Positions 1 to 8,892 of a stretch of DNA of 64,000 bases are shown piece after piece; the first letter of the stretch is position 1; the number at the start of each line of letters is the position of its first letter. The notes beneath the pieces were generated by a model that was not told the origin of the DNA, ran no database searches, and was given only the letters and a program-made list of their open reading frames with translations. The position numbers were made by a program, and so were the translations under genes. The stretch is taken from positions 1 to 64,000 of the forward strand of contig CBDCXE010000002.1 of assembly GCA_965223725.1 (NCBI GenBank), read 5' to 3'. The stretch comes from CBDCXE01 sp965223725 [NCBI: Nitrospinota bacterium] (GTDB taxonomy: Bacteria; Nitrospinota_A; UBA7883).

Positions 1-2
1 AT

Positions 3-752
3 GAAGACCGCGTGGCGAACGCATTTAACATCGGTGTGGTTTTTGGACAGCGGACCCAGCTATGGTGGGACTTGCCGGTGCGGGACTCTTTTGACCTTCT
101 GCGATCCATATACCGCGTTCCGCAAGATCAATTCAGGCGAAACTACAAAGAGCTGGCGGAAGCGCTGGAACTGGATCATTTGATGAAAACGCCGGTGAGA
201 AAGCTTTCATTGGGACAAAGGGTTAAGTGTGACCTGGCGGCGGCGATTTTACATAATCCCAGAATTCTCTACTTGGATGAGCCCACCATCGGACTGGATA
301 TTGTGGCGAAAAGCTCTGTCCGCAAATTCCTGGAACGGATCAACCGGGAGCGGGGCATGACCATAATTTTAACCACCCACGACATGGACGATATCGAAGC
401 GTTATGCGAGCGGATAATAATTATCGACCAAGGCAAAGTCGCTTATGACGGATCGACGCAGAGCCTTAAAAGCGAGCATGTGAAATACAAGATTCTGGAG
501 ATTGAACTGCATGATCATCAGGAGAGCATTATCTTTCCAGAAATACTTAATGTGGTTAAAAGGGAAGGTAGTAAAGTATGGCTCCGTTTTGAGACGAATT
601 CAGTTTCGATCCACGAAGTCATATCTATACTTTTCAAGGATTATTGTATTAAAGATATTTCTATCAATGAGCCAAAGGTTGAAGACATTGTTAAAGCGAT
701 CTATGAGGACAATGCAAGTGTAAAGCTGGAGAAAGCTGTTTATAATGTTTGA
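3..752 (+). CDS. ABC-2 type exporter ATP-binding protein (5' end outside window)
   Basis: ATPase subunit of an ABC-2 type export complex. The reading frame is open from the left edge, so the start and Walker A are outside the window; 249 residues remain. Visible are the Q-loop region (GVVFGQRTQLWWDLPV), the signature LSLGQR, Walker B with catalytic Glu (RILYLDEPTIGLD) and the switch His (LTTHD). The first in-frame GTG (position 12) lies inside the domain and is not a real start. The last codons overlap the downstream permease by 8 bp, implying translational coupling. The FGQRTQLWWDLP form is typical of NatA-like ATPases paired with two ABC2_membrane_6 (DUF990) permeases. The exported substrate is unknown. 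Confidence 0.93.
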   Translation, partial: EDRVANAFNIGVVFGQRTQLWWDLPVRDSFDLLRSIYRVPQDQFRRNYKELAEALELDHLMKTPVRKLSLGQRVKCDLAAAILHNPRILYLDEPTIGLDIVAKSSVRKFLERINRERGMTIILTTHDMDDIEALCERIIIIDQGKVAYDGSTQSLKSEHVKYKILEIELHDHQESIIFPEILNVVKREGSKVWLRFETNSVSIHEVISILFKDYCIKDISINEPKVEDIVKAIYEDNASVKLEKAVYNV

Positions 753-1614
753 CGCAATATCTGAAGCATACGATGAAAGCTCTGGCAAACGCAATAAAAA
801 CAGTATGTTTTGGCCCACCCTGCAACTATACATTAACTTTGCCAGCAAGTCGTTTCAGAAGCAACTGGCCTATAAGTTTGAATATTTCGTTGGCATTTTG
901 AATGGCCTTCTGTTCATCTTCATTTTCACGTCGTTATGGCGCAATATATATACAACATCTGATGTGGCGGCCAATTCCGCCTTTGACCTGGAGGGTATCA
1001 CAGCTTACGCGATCTTCGCCATGCTGGTACGGATTTCCATGACCATGGATGACGCTAGTACAATTATAAAAGTACGGACCGGCGAAATCAGCCTGGATAT
1101 GATCAAACCAATGAACTATTTTTTCATGTTGTTGGCCGAGTCCGCCGGGCAGTCGCTGTTCCATTGCTTCACCAGGGTGATCCCGATTCTTGTTATATGT
1201 ATGCTGATATTTGATATCTCGTTCCCTAAAGATATCAACACATATCTGCTTTTCATATCAGCCTGGGCGCTCGGTTACATGATCCTGTTTATGGTCAATT
1301 TTATAGTGGCGCTGATCGCATTCTGGACATTGGAAACCTTCAGTTTCCTTCTGATGAAATATGGATTGTTTACAATATTTACCGGCGGAATCGTCCCTAT
1401 AGACTTTTTCCCTGAATGGATAAAGCCGATCATTGCATTCATCCCGTTTCAGTATATGATCTATGTGCCGACCGCTCTGTTTACCGGTCATATCAGCGGT
1501 ATGGACGCTGTCAACCTTCTGGTGATTCAAGTTGCATGGATTGTCGGGCTGGGGCTGGGTTGTGTCAAAATGTGGTCATCATCAAAACACAGGCTGGTTG
1601 TGCAAGGGGGCTGA
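745..1614 (+). CDS. ABC-2 type permease, first subunit
   Basis: Integral membrane half-transporter of 289 residues. About six hydrophobic segments follow a roughly 35-residue soluble N terminus that ends in a conserved-looking amphipathic stretch (FQKQLAYKFEYFVG). This is the layout of the ABC-2 membrane family with an N-terminal YR-F element (PF06182-like). It starts inside the last codons of the ATPase gene and ends 4 nt before the second permease, so the three genes form one transcript. It presumably makes a heterodimeric channel with the next protein. The substrate cannot be read from the sequence. Confidence 0.85.
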   Translation: MFDAISEAYDESSGKRNKNSMFWPTLQLYINFASKSFQKQLAYKFEYFVGILNGLLFIFIFTSLWRNIYTTSDVAANSAFDLEGITAYAIFAMLVRISMTMDDASTIIKVRTGEISLDMIKPMNYFFMLLAESAGQSLFHCFTRVIPILVICMLIFDISFPKDINTYLLFISAWALGYMILFMVNFIVALIAFWTLETFSFLLMKYGLFTIFTGGIVPIDFFPEWIKPIIAFIPFQYMIYVPTALFTGHISGMDAVNLLVIQVAWIVGLGLGCVKMWSSSKHRLVVQGG

Positions 1615-1618
1615 CAAC

Positions 1619-2428
1619 ATGACTGTGTCTGAGCTTTCGATATATATCAAACTTATAATCACGGCGATCCGCGCCAAGATGGAATACCGGTTCACATTCC
1701 TGTTTATGTTTGTGGCCCTCTCGGTTTATTATCTGGGGCAGATAGGTGTGGTGATCGTTGTATTATCAAAATTCCATACAATCGACGGCTGGACCGTGGG
1801 TGAGATCGCATTTCTGTACGGATTGATGGTATTCAGCCAGGGGATTACCACACTGCTGTTCGCCTCGCTAAACGAGTTTGAAACGTTAATGATAAGTGGC
1901 GAGTTCGACCGGCTGCTTGTCCGCCCGCTCAGCCCGTTGGGTCAGATTCTGGCGAACAAGTTTGAAATAAGCGCGCTGGCTCATTTTTTTATCGGAGTCA
2001 CCGCTTTGTACTACGGGTCGGTTCATGCCAATGTGGAATGGTCCATAACGAAGGCGCTGTTTCTGCCGGTTGTGCTAATAGGCGCAGTGCTGATACAAGG
2101 CGGTATTCGGCTGATAGTAGCGTCGGTGGCGTTCTGGACGGTTCGCAACCGCGCGCTGGTGCACACTGTCGTATACAGCTCCAAGGAGATGATCCTTTAT
2201 CCTGTTTCTATTTACCAATGGTGGATGCAGGTTTTCCTGACGCTCCTGTTTCCATTGGCCTTTATTAATTTTTATCCAAGCCACTATTTTTTGAACCGAA
2301 GCCCTGACGGCCTGCTGTTCCACCCAGCCATTCAATACATGACACCTGTTGTTGGCGTTATATTGTTCACTGGCAGTTATATTCTATGGAAAATCGGGGT
2401 AAGCAAATACCAAAGTGTTGGCAATTAA
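1619..2428 (+). CDS. ABC-2 type permease, second subunit
   Basis: Second membrane subunit, 269 residues and about six membrane segments, with the same architecture as its neighbour (RAKMEYRFTFLFMF at the N terminus). The ATG at 1619 is preferred over an upstream in-frame ATG at 1532 because it has a strong ribosome site (AAGGGGG) and avoids an 83-bp overlap with the first permease. Two different permeases plus one ATPase is the usual set for this exporter subfamily. It is the last gene of the operon; a 77-bp gap separates it from the response regulator. Confidence 0.85.
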   Translation: MTVSELSIYIKLIITAIRAKMEYRFTFLFMFVALSVYYLGQIGVVIVVLSKFHTIDGWTVGEIAFLYGLMVFSQGITTLLFASLNEFETLMISGEFDRLLVRPLSPLGQILANKFEISALAHFFIGVTALYYGSVHANVEWSITKALFLPVVLIGAVLIQGGIRLIVASVAFWTVRNRALVHTVVYSSKEMILYPVSIYQWWMQVFLTLLFPLAFINFYPSHYFLNRSPDGLLFHPAIQYMTPVVGVILFTGSYILWKIGVSKYQSVGN

Positions 2429-2505
2429 CAAATTGTTATAAAAGACGTTGTGGTATCATTGTTCCATCATTTCAATCGAACAATACGTAATAGAGCGATT
2501 AGCGA

Positions 2506-3906
2506 ATGAGTGATGCTGATAAAAAGAAAATTCTGGTCGTGGATGATGAAGACGACAACCTGGTGGTCCTGAAAAGCAGGCTCTCCCGCCGCGGATACGA
2601 TGTGGTATGCGCATCTTCCGGCGATGAAGCGTTGATGAAGCTGGAGGATGAAGCGCCTGATCTGGTTCTGCTCGACGTTATGATGCCAGGTATGGACGGG
2701 CTGGAGACCATGGGACACATCAAAGCGAGCATGTCGAACGAATTCTTGCCGATAATTCTGCTCACTGCCAAGGATGATAAAGAATCGATGATCCAGGGGC
2801 TGGAAGCGGGCGCCGACGACTATGTGGGCAAGCCGTTCGATGTGGATGAGCTGAACGCCCGTATCCGCGCCATGCTCCGGATCCGCGCGCTGAAGATGGA
2901 GCTGGATGTAAAGGAGCGGGAAGTCAAACGATTGACCGACGACCTGAAGGGCCAGTACAGCTTCGAAAATATCATAGGCGCGTCGGAGGCCATGCGCGAA
3001 GTGTTCGAGCGGATCAAGGGCGCCGCGCTGATCACCAGCCCGGTGATCATCACCGGTGAATCCGGGACCGGCAAGGAGTTGATCGCCCGGGGTATACATT
3101 TTGCCAGCCCGCTGGCCTCGAAGCCGTTCGTGCCGGTCAACTGCGCCGCGCTACCGGGCGAACTTATAGAATCGGAGCTGTTCGGTCATAAAAAAGGGGC
3201 GTTTACAGGCGCCGTGGCTGACACGCAAGGCTTGTTCAAACAGGCCAACGGTGGCTCAATCTTCCTGGATGAAATCGGTGAACTGCCAAAGGAAGCCCAG
3301 GCCAAGCTGCTGCGGGTATTGCAGGAGGGCGCCGTCCGTCCCGTTGGCGGCACAGAAGAGCTGAAAGTAAATGTAAGGATACTTGCCGCAACCAATGTGG
3401 AGCTGGAAGATGCAGTGGACGAAGGGTCGTTCCGCGAAGATCTGTTTTACCGGATATCGGTGCTGACCATCGAAGCGCCGCCTTTGCGCAACCGCAAGTC
3501 GGACCTGCCGCTGCTGGCCAAGCACTATATCGAAATTTTCAACGACCGGTTCAACAGAAACGTGAAAGGCATCGCCGATTCCGCCATGCAGGCTATGGCA
3601 GAGTATGACTGGCCCGGCAACGTCCGGGAGTTTATGAATGTGATCGAAGGGGCGTACGCATTCCCGGATATGGAGATGATTCAAAGGGAAAACCTGCATC
3701 TGCGCAAATCAATCCGAAAAGAAACGGGGCCAGGCGCGGCGGTGGTCGACAAGGATAATTTTAAAACCTTGGAGCAGATGGAAAAGGCGCATATAGAGCA
3801 GGCGTTGATATTATCGGAAAACAACAAAGCCAAGACCGCAAGGCTGTTGGGTATGCACCGTTCACGGCTGTATAAAAAGCTGGAGGCCCATGGGATAGGG
3901 TATTAG
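2506..3906 (+). CDS. Sigma-54-dependent response regulator (NtrC family)
   Basis: A 466-residue two-component activator. The N-terminal receiver has the acidic pocket DDED, phospho-acceptor Asp57 (LVLLDVMMPG), the Thr of LLTAKDD and the Lys of GKPFD. The central AAA+ domain has Walker A GESGTGKE (184-191), the sigma-54 contact loop GAFTGA (231-236), Walker B GGSIFLDEIGE and arginine-finger region FREDLFYRISV. The C terminus is a Fis-type helix-turn-helix (NNKAKTARLLGMHRSRLYKKL). All elements needed for sigma-54 activation are intact. No histidine kinase is adjacent, so its partner is elsewhere or upstream of the window. Link to the exporter operon is only by position. Confidence 0.95.
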   Translation: MSDADKKKILVVDDEDDNLVVLKSRLSRRGYDVVCASSGDEALMKLEDEAPDLVLLDVMMPGMDGLETMGHIKASMSNEFLPIILLTAKDDKESMIQGLEAGADDYVGKPFDVDELNARIRAMLRIRALKMELDVKEREVKRLTDDLKGQYSFENIIGASEAMREVFERIKGAALITSPVIITGESGTGKELIARGIHFASPLASKPFVPVNCAALPGELIESELFGHKKGAFTGAVADTQGLFKQANGGSIFLDEIGELPKEAQAKLLRVLQEGAVRPVGGTEELKVNVRILAATNVELEDAVDEGSFREDLFYRISVLTIEAPPLRNRKSDLPLLAKHYIEIFNDRFNRNVKGIADSAMQAMAEYDWPGNVREFMNVIEGAYAFPDMEMIQRENLHLRKSIRKETGPGAAVVDKDNFKTLEQMEKAHIEQALILSENNKAKTARLLGMHRSRLYKKLEAHGIGY

Positions 3907-3909
3907 CGT

Positions 3910-3991
3910 CGGAACGGCACTGTCATGCTAGAAGGTAGTGCCATTCTGGTACGGAGTGGAGAGTCTTGATTGGGATAATAGCGCCGTTCCG
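3910..3991. repeat. Inverted repeat with nested hairpin
   Basis: A perfect 9-bp inverted repeat (CGGAACGGC at 3910-3918, GCCGTTCCG at 3983-3991) encloses a second small hairpin (GCACT 3917-3921, AGTGC 3937-3941). It sits between the convergent response-regulator and ankyrin genes. There is no T-run, so it is not a classical terminator; it could be a bidirectional stop structure or a small-repeat remnant. Confidence 0.35.
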
Positions 3992-4033
3992 GCGCCGTCG
4001 AGGTTGCAAAATATGCATTATTAAATACATTCC

Positions 4034-4912
4034 TTATTTATCAACTATATTGACATCTTTAATGCCGCCAGCATGTTTGGCCGTTTTCGCGATTGCAGTT
4101 ATATGCTTCTCGCATTCCCTCATCTGTATCATGACCTGCCCATAGATGTTATTTTCCGGTCTTGACTGCTCAAGAAAACCACCCCAGGAAAATTTTTCTC
4201 CTTGATTATTCTTATTCGCTTTACTATTTTTTCGCAATTTAGCCCTTGCCTCAATATTTGCCCAAGAATTACAATCAATTTCTAACGTAACATACCCATT
4301 CTCACATGAAACGAACACTTGACCGTTAATTGGAGTATTTCGTGTGGCAGGATTTGCTTGCAATTCTTTTAGTACCGACTCTGCACAAGGATTCATCTCT
4401 CCTTTTACACGCACGTCACCCCTGATGTTTTGTGAAGGTGAACTTGAATTCTCCTCGCCGGACGCTCCGCCGGATTGTGCTCCTCTTAGCAATTGAACTA
4501 TTTTATTATGACCAGCTTTTCTTGCCACATCCAAGGCTGTTGTTCCATCCTTCCATGTGGCATTTATATCAGCTCCATTGTCCAACAATAATTTAACTGC
4601 GCTAGTATGCCCATAAAATGCCGCATGATTTAAAGCTGTTGTACCTATATTAAGTTTTGCGTTTACATCCGCGCCATTTTCAATCAAAAGTTGCATAATA
4701 TCTGTATACCCACCAAACGATGCTGATATTAATGGAGTCGTACCAGAATCAGATTTGATGTTGACATCAGCGCCACCTTCAAGCAGTGCTTTTACTTTCT
4801 CGATATCGCCTTCGGAGGCGGCGTTTATCAAATCCTTGTTTTGATCAGCATAGGCAAAAGTTGGAACCATAGACAAAACCAAACCAAAAGCTATCGCTCG
4901 CAACACTTTCAT
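4034..4912 (-). CDS. Exported ankyrin-repeat protein
   Basis: About 292 residues: signal peptide (MKVLRAIAFGLVLSMVPTFAYA), then four ankyrin repeats (roughly residues 25-145; GADVN.. / GTTPL.. pattern), a low-complexity Ser/Gly linker and a C-terminal domain of about 125 residues that I do not recognise. That domain contains three cysteines in a compact region. The ATG at 4912 is chosen because a GAGGGG ribosome site lies 8 nt upstream; the in-frame TTG at 4918 is too close to it. The gene is visibly AT-richer than its neighbours, and it stands alone, facing the response regulator gene. A periplasmic protein-binding role is inference; transfer from another source is possible. Confidence 0.8.
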   Translation of the reverse strand: MKVLRAIAFGLVLSMVPTFAYADQNKDLINAASEGDIEKVKALLEGGADVNIKSDSGTTPLISASFGGYTDIMQLLIENGADVNAKLNIGTTALNHAAFYGHTSAVKLLLDNGADINATWKDGTTALDVARKAGHNKIVQLLRGAQSGGASGEENSSSPSQNIRGDVRVKGEMNPCAESVLKELQANPATRNTPINGQVFVSCENGYVTLEIDCNSWANIEARAKLRKNSKANKNNQGEKFSWGGFLEQSRPENNIYGQVMIQMRECEKHITAIAKTAKHAGGIKDVNIVDK

Positions 4913-5244
4913 AATCAAATCCCCTCAATAACTTCATCATGTTAGCATTACCGGTTTGTTGACGGTAATGCTGTTATCCTTTCAACCTTTATGACGGACA
5001 GTCATCTGCCGCTTTGAGCCTGCCCTGCAATTTCGACATAATATATTAGTACAGCAATCACGCAAAATCCAGCTTGGCTCTGATGTCGCCGATCAGCATT
5101 CTCTATTGGTCAAAAATACGCTATTTCAATATGCCCTGTTTTACACCGTAACAATGACCTCAAGATCAGATGGTTTAACCTGATGGACAGAGGGCCTTAC
5201 ATCTGATATGTTAGTGAAACTTAAAACATGCAATGGAGGATGAT
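4913..5244. other. Divergent intergenic region (ankyrin / cyclophilin)
   Basis: About 330 bp without a gene between two divergently transcribed exported-protein genes. It contains the 10-bp inverted repeat listed at 4944-4972 and the cyclophilin ribosome site GGAGG at 5235-5239. I see no RNA gene and no convincing sigma-70 promoter on either strand. Confidence 0.5.
4944..4972. promoter_or_regulatory. 10-bp perfect inverted repeat upstream of ankyrin gene
   Basis: AGCATTACCG (4944-4953) and CGGTAATGCT (4963-4972) are exact inverses separated by 9 nt. The repeat lies about 30-60 bp upstream of the ankyrin start codon, so it would fall in the promoter or the 5' leader. It could be an operator or a leader hairpin; there is no T-tract to make it a terminator. 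Confidence 0.45.
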
Positions 5245-5856
5245 TTGGGCAACAGACTGATTGCTGTAATCATGGCCTTTGCTATGCTGTTTTCTGTATG
5301 TTTGACAGCGCAGGCGCAGGCGGAGAAAGAGGAAAAAATGGTATCGGAAAAAGCAAGTGAAGAGACAGCGGGCGAAGAGGTCGCTATTATTAAAACCAAA
5401 CATGGGAAAATGGTAGTACAGTTTTTTCCGGATGTGGCGCCGGGGCATGTGAAAAACTTTATCGACCTTGCCAAAAAAGAGTTTTACAACGGGACGATAT
5501 TTCATCGTGTCATCCCCGGGTTCATGATCCAGGGCGGCGACCCGACCACCAAGGATCTGTCGGCCACTGCGATGTATGGAACGGGTGGGCCTGGGTATAA
5601 CATCCCCGCCGAGTTCAGCAAAATGGAGCACAAACGCGGCGTACTTTCCATGGCGCGGTCGCAGGACCCGAACAGCGCCGGATCGCAGTTTTTCATCGTT
5701 GTGTCCGATTCGCAGTTTCTGGACGGGCAGTATACCATCTTCGGCGAAGTGACCGATGGGATGGAAGTGGCCGACAAGATTGTGAGCGAGCCACGGGACA
5801 GCCGTGACAATCCGAACGAGCGTATCGAAATGACGGTTGTCATAGAAAAAAAATAG
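5245..5856 (+). CDS. Secreted peptidyl-prolyl cis-trans isomerase, cyclophilin type
   Basis: Catalyses proline isomerisation during folding outside the cytoplasm. The preferred start is TTG at 5245: GGAGG at 5235-5239 sits 5 nt upstream and the result is a compact signal peptide (MGNRLIAVIMAFAMLFSVCLTAQAQA). The ATG at 5233 would overlap that ribosome site. After an acidic linker the cyclophilin domain carries FHRVIPGFMIQGGDPT, AGSQFFIV and LDGQYTIFGEV. Total is about 203 residues, normal for bacterial periplasmic PpiA-type enzymes. recX follows after 29 bp on the same strand. Confidence 0.92.
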   Translation: MGNRLIAVIMAFAMLFSVCLTAQAQAEKEEKMVSEKASEETAGEEVAIIKTKHGKMVVQFFPDVAPGHVKNFIDLAKKEFYNGTIFHRVIPGFMIQGGDPTTKDLSATAMYGTGGPGYNIPAEFSKMEHKRGVLSMARSQDPNSAGSQFFIVVSDSQFLDGQYTIFGEVTDGMEVADKIVSEPRDSRDNPNERIEMTVVIEKK

Positions 5857-5885
5857 CTTATGCATAGCGCCTTATTTGGGCATGA

Positions 5886-6371
5886 ATGAAAAAATGTCTC
5901 GACCGGGCATATTTTATATTGGCGGCCCGCGCCCATTCCGTTGCAGAGATAAAGCGAAAGCTGACCGCCAAGGGGTATGGCGACGCTGAAATCGAAGATG
6001 CTGTAACTCATCTGCTGGCGCATGGTTACCTTGATGATGAGTCGTATTGCCATAGTTTCGCCGAAGCCAGGGTCGAGCGCAGGATTATAGGCCCGATCCG
6101 GCTCCGTCAGGAGCTGATCCGCAAAGGTTTCGACAATGCCATCATCGGCGCCACCGTTGACAAGCTGTTCGAAGATGAAGAATCTGAACTGGATATAGCG
6201 ATGAAAGCGGCGATGAAAAAGCTCCGCGCGCTCAAGCCGGGGCTGGAACTGGATGTCATCCAGCGCAAGCTATATGAGCATCTGGCGCGCAAAGGCTTCT
6301 CCATGGAGATTTCGCGCAGGGTCGCCCTGGACCGGCTCGAATATTTATCATCAGACGCCAGGGAGAAATAA
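5886..6371 (+). CDS. recX: Regulatory protein RecX
   Basis: A 161-residue three-helix-repeat protein with the RecX pattern: an N-terminal 'AY..L..RAHS..E...KL..KGY' module, a central 'YLDDESYCHSFAEARV' segment and a third 'IRLRQELIRKGFD' module. RecX binds RecA filaments and limits their activity. recA itself is not in the window. Its stop codon directly abuts the GTG start of the prepilin peptidase gene, and the ribosome site for that gene (GGGAG) lies within recX, so the two are cotranscribed. Confidence 0.88.
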   Translation: MKKCLDRAYFILAARAHSVAEIKRKLTAKGYGDAEIEDAVTHLLAHGYLDDESYCHSFAEARVERRIIGPIRLRQELIRKGFDNAIIGATVDKLFEDEESELDIAMKAAMKKLRALKPGLELDVIQRKLYEHLARKGFSMEISRRVALDRLEYLSSDAREK

Positions 6372-7133
6372 GTGGACGTCCCGCCTGGGTTGATACTGTT
6401 ATACGCATTTATCATCGGTATCTGTGTCGGAAGTTTTCTCAACGTTGTTATCTATCGGCTCCCGCACAATATCTCTATCGTAAAACCTGGCTCTCACTGC
6501 CCGGAGTGTGGAGAACCGATACTGGCCAGGGACAATATCCCGTTGCTTGGCTGGGTTTTGCTGTTTGGGTTGTGCCGTGGTTGCGGGGCTACTATTTCGT
6601 TTCGATACTTTCTTGTTGAGCTTTTGACCGGTGTGATAACCGCTCTGGTCATAGGTAAATACGGTTTGTCGGCTGAAGGTTTTATTTATTCAATGCTGGC
6701 ATGGTGCCTGGTCGCTATCACTTTCATCGATCTTGATTTCCAGATTATTCCGGATGAACTCTCCATCGGCGCCATAATTGCCGGGCTTTTGTTATCGTAC
6801 CTTTTACCGATTGGGTTTACCGGCTCGGTGATCGGCCTGCTGGTTGGCGGTGGGCTGTTTTTTACGTTGGCAACGCTATATCCGGGGGGTATGGGCGGCG
6901 GAGATATAAAGCTGATCGCCGCCATCGGCGCGTTTACCGGGTGGAAGCTTACGTTGTTCACGATAATTGTCAGTTCATTACTAGGTTCTATAATTGGTAT
7001 TGTGGCAATGGCTATGCTTGGCAAGAGCAGAAAGGACCGTATCCCGTTCGGGCCATTCCTCGCCCTTGGGGCCATCATCGCTATCCTGTGGGGTGAGCAG
7101 GCTATAACTACTTATCTAAATACGCTTGATTAA
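6372..7133 (+). CDS. Prepilin peptidase / N-methyltransferase, type IV prepilin family
   Basis: A 253-residue inner-membrane aspartic protease that cleaves and methylates type IV prepilins or type II pseudopilins. It has the N-terminal GSFLNVVIYRLP motif, a cytoplasmic zinc-binding loop with two Cys pairs (HCPECG, LCRGCG), and both catalytic aspartates (FIDLDFQIIPDELS and GGGDIKL). About seven further membrane segments fit the family. GTG start is supported by GGGAG 6 nt upstream. No pilus genes are adjacent, so its substrates are encoded elsewhere. Confidence 0.93.
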   Translation: MDVPPGLILLYAFIIGICVGSFLNVVIYRLPHNISIVKPGSHCPECGEPILARDNIPLLGWVLLFGLCRGCGATISFRYFLVELLTGVITALVIGKYGLSAEGFIYSMLAWCLVAITFIDLDFQIIPDELSIGAIIAGLLLSYLLPIGFTGSVIGLLVGGGLFFTLATLYPGGMGGGDIKLIAAIGAFTGWKLTLFTIIVSSLLGSIIGIVAMAMLGKSRKDRIPFGPFLALGAIIAILWGEQAITTYLNTLD

Positions 7134-7148
7134 GACCTGGGTGGGTTT

Positions 7149-7679
7149 ATGGATGATTTGGTACGATTGATTTCCGAAGATGCTATCGAGGATCGGATCG
7201 ATAAAATGGCTGTGGAAATAGTGAACCGGGGTTATAAAAGTCCGGTAATATTAATCGGTCTGCTGAAAGGCAGTGTTGTTTTTCTGGCGGACCTGATGCG
7301 GGCCATCGGGCGGCATAGCGGTTGTATGGATATCGATTTTATGATGCTCTCCAGCTATGGCGACGGCAGAGAATCAAGCGGCGTGATAGAAGTTTTACAG
7401 AAAGTGATGCTTGATGTTTCGGGCAAAACTGTGTTGCTGGTGGATGATATTGCCGATACCGGGTATACATTAAGCGCGGCGAAAAACATGATGCGCGATA
7501 AAGGGGCGGGTGAAGTTGTCACATGCGTTCTGCTGGATAAACCAACCCGGCGAAAAGTCGACCTGACCCCGGATTACACAGGCTTTACAATAGGAGACAA
7601 ATTTGTCGTCGGATACGGCATGGACGATGGAGGCAGACATCGATGCCTGCCATACATCGCTGTAGTAACTAAATATTAG
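7149..7679 (+). CDS. hpt: Hypoxanthine phosphoribosyltransferase
   Basis: Purine-salvage enzyme converting hypoxanthine (and often guanine) with PRPP to the nucleotide. At 176 residues it is typical. It has the PRPP loop VLLVDDIADTGYTLSAA, the N-terminal LKGSVVFLADLMR element, the flexible-loop segment DFMMLSSYGDG and the C-terminal purine-binding IGDKFVVGYGMD. The start ATG is 15 bp after the prepilin peptidase stop with a G-rich ribosome site. Context gives no further clue. Confidence 0.92.
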   Translation: MDDLVRLISEDAIEDRIDKMAVEIVNRGYKSPVILIGLLKGSVVFLADLMRAIGRHSGCMDIDFMMLSSYGDGRESSGVIEVLQKVMLDVSGKTVLLVDDIADTGYTLSAAKNMMRDKGAGEVVTCVLLDKPTRRKVDLTPDYTGFTIGDKFVVGYGMDDGGRHRCLPYIAVVTKY

Positions 7680-7693
7680 GCTATAGCGCAGGT

Positions 7694-8365
7694 CTATGGA
7701 CTGGCCGGGTTTTGGTCAGCCGAAATATCCTCCTGGCTAGAGCTCACCGCTGTACTCTCTGGCTTGGAACCTTTTCCATTTATCTTGCTCGACAGTTTTG
7801 CAAACAAGGCCCTCAGGGCATTGTAGATCTTGGGGATTATCCAGATCGCGAATAGCACAAACCCTATCACGAAAGCCAACATCAGGTATGGATGGTTGAA
7901 CGCTATGTAGAGCGCGCCTATAGCGGATATATCCTCGACCACAGACGCCGTCCAGTTGGATACAGGCTCTGGCGATGTATTGATCGCCAGTCGTGTGGCG
8001 GCCTTGGTGCCGTGGGAAGATGCAGCTACGGCCCCACCCAGCAGGAAGGAGATCAACTCCGCCTCCTGACTGACGCCACCCACAGCGCCGGCGGCCAGTA
8101 TGGCCCCCGCTGGTATACGTATGAATGTATGGATCGCGTCCCATCCGCTGTCTACACCAGGGATTTTGTCCGCAAAAAATTCTATGAAATACATAAAAAT
8201 CGCCACTGCAATAACGCCATCATTTTCAAGGATGGTTAATGCCGGGGGCAGGTCTATATGGCCGAACGAGCCAAGAATCCCCAACACCGCCACCGTGGCG
8301 TACAGATTGATGCCGGACGCCCAGGCAACGCCCATCGCGGTCGCTATAAATGCTACTACTTCCAT
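7694..8365 (-). CDS. DUF4126 family membrane protein
   Basis: A 223-residue membrane protein. The N terminus (GVAWASGINLYATVAVLGILG) and the segment FFADKIPGVDSGWDAIHTFIRIPAGA are the hallmarks of DUF4126, a family of unknown function. Five or so hydrophobic segments are visible; the last 30 residues are Ser-rich and soluble. GGGAG precedes the ATG at proper distance. It lies downstream of and in the same direction as the XRE regulator (100 bp gap). Confidence 0.8.
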   Translation of the reverse strand: MEVVAFIATAMGVAWASGINLYATVAVLGILGSFGHIDLPPALTILENDGVIAVAIFMYFIEFFADKIPGVDSGWDAIHTFIRIPAGAILAAGAVGGVSQEAELISFLLGGAVAASSHGTKAATRLAINTSPEPVSNWTASVVEDISAIGALYIAFNHPYLMLAFVIGFVLFAIWIIPKIYNALRALFAKLSSKINGKGSKPESTAVSSSQEDISADQNPASP

Positions 8366-8465
8366 ATTTTTTCTCCCATATTATTATGGTATCGCACTAA
8401 TATTATACGGACAAACCAGCGATTTTGGAAGAGTATGGGGTATCGTCGCCTTGCTGCTGAATCGT

Positions 8466-8804
8466 TTATTCCTGGAGTTGGGCCATCAGGGCCACAATCT
8501 GTATGATCTTGTCTCTCTTTATATCGGTCATGTTTTCAAGGATATCGACCAACTGTTCTTTCGATATTACTTGATTCTCATTTGATGTATCGGAATGAAA
8601 AAAGAAGAGTCTGTATGTCTCTATGTCGAATCCCTTTGCTATTTTTTCTATGTTATCGATGGTGAGGTTTCTGGCGCCTCTTTCTACAGCTCCAACATAT
8701 GTCGGCTCCAAAGACGCTTTTTCAGCAAGCCCCTCCTGTGTCAGGCCCCTTGCTTTTCGCAATTGCTTGATTCTCTTGCCGAATTTCAAACGTAATGTAC
8801 TCAT
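8466..8804 (-). CDS. XRE-family transcriptional regulator
   Basis: A 112-residue DNA-binding protein. Residues 8-65 form a Cro/C1-type helix-turn-helix (FGKRIKQLRKARGLTQEGLA, with TYVGAVERGARNLTIDNIEKIAKG), followed by a short helical tail likely used for dimerisation. The size and layout resemble controller proteins and small phage-like repressors. A palindrome at 8893-8917 in its upstream region is a plausible autoregulatory operator. No restriction-modification or phage genes are next to it. Confidence 0.85.
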   Translation of the reverse strand: MSTLRLKFGKRIKQLRKARGLTQEGLAEKASLEPTYVGAVERGARNLTIDNIEKIAKGFDIETYRLFFFHSDTSNENQVISKEQLVDILENMTDIKRDKIIQIVALMAQLQE

Positions 8805-8892
8805 GGTTGACTCTGCCTAGGAACGTATCAGATGTCTTAGGGTCATTAATAGAGCATATATGTTCAAAAAAGCTTGATAATAATACGTTTAT

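Noticed and set aside
1532-1618. Upstream ATG for the second permease
   Set aside because: Would overlap the first permease by 83 bp and lacks a ribosome site, whereas ATG 1619 has AAGGGGG.
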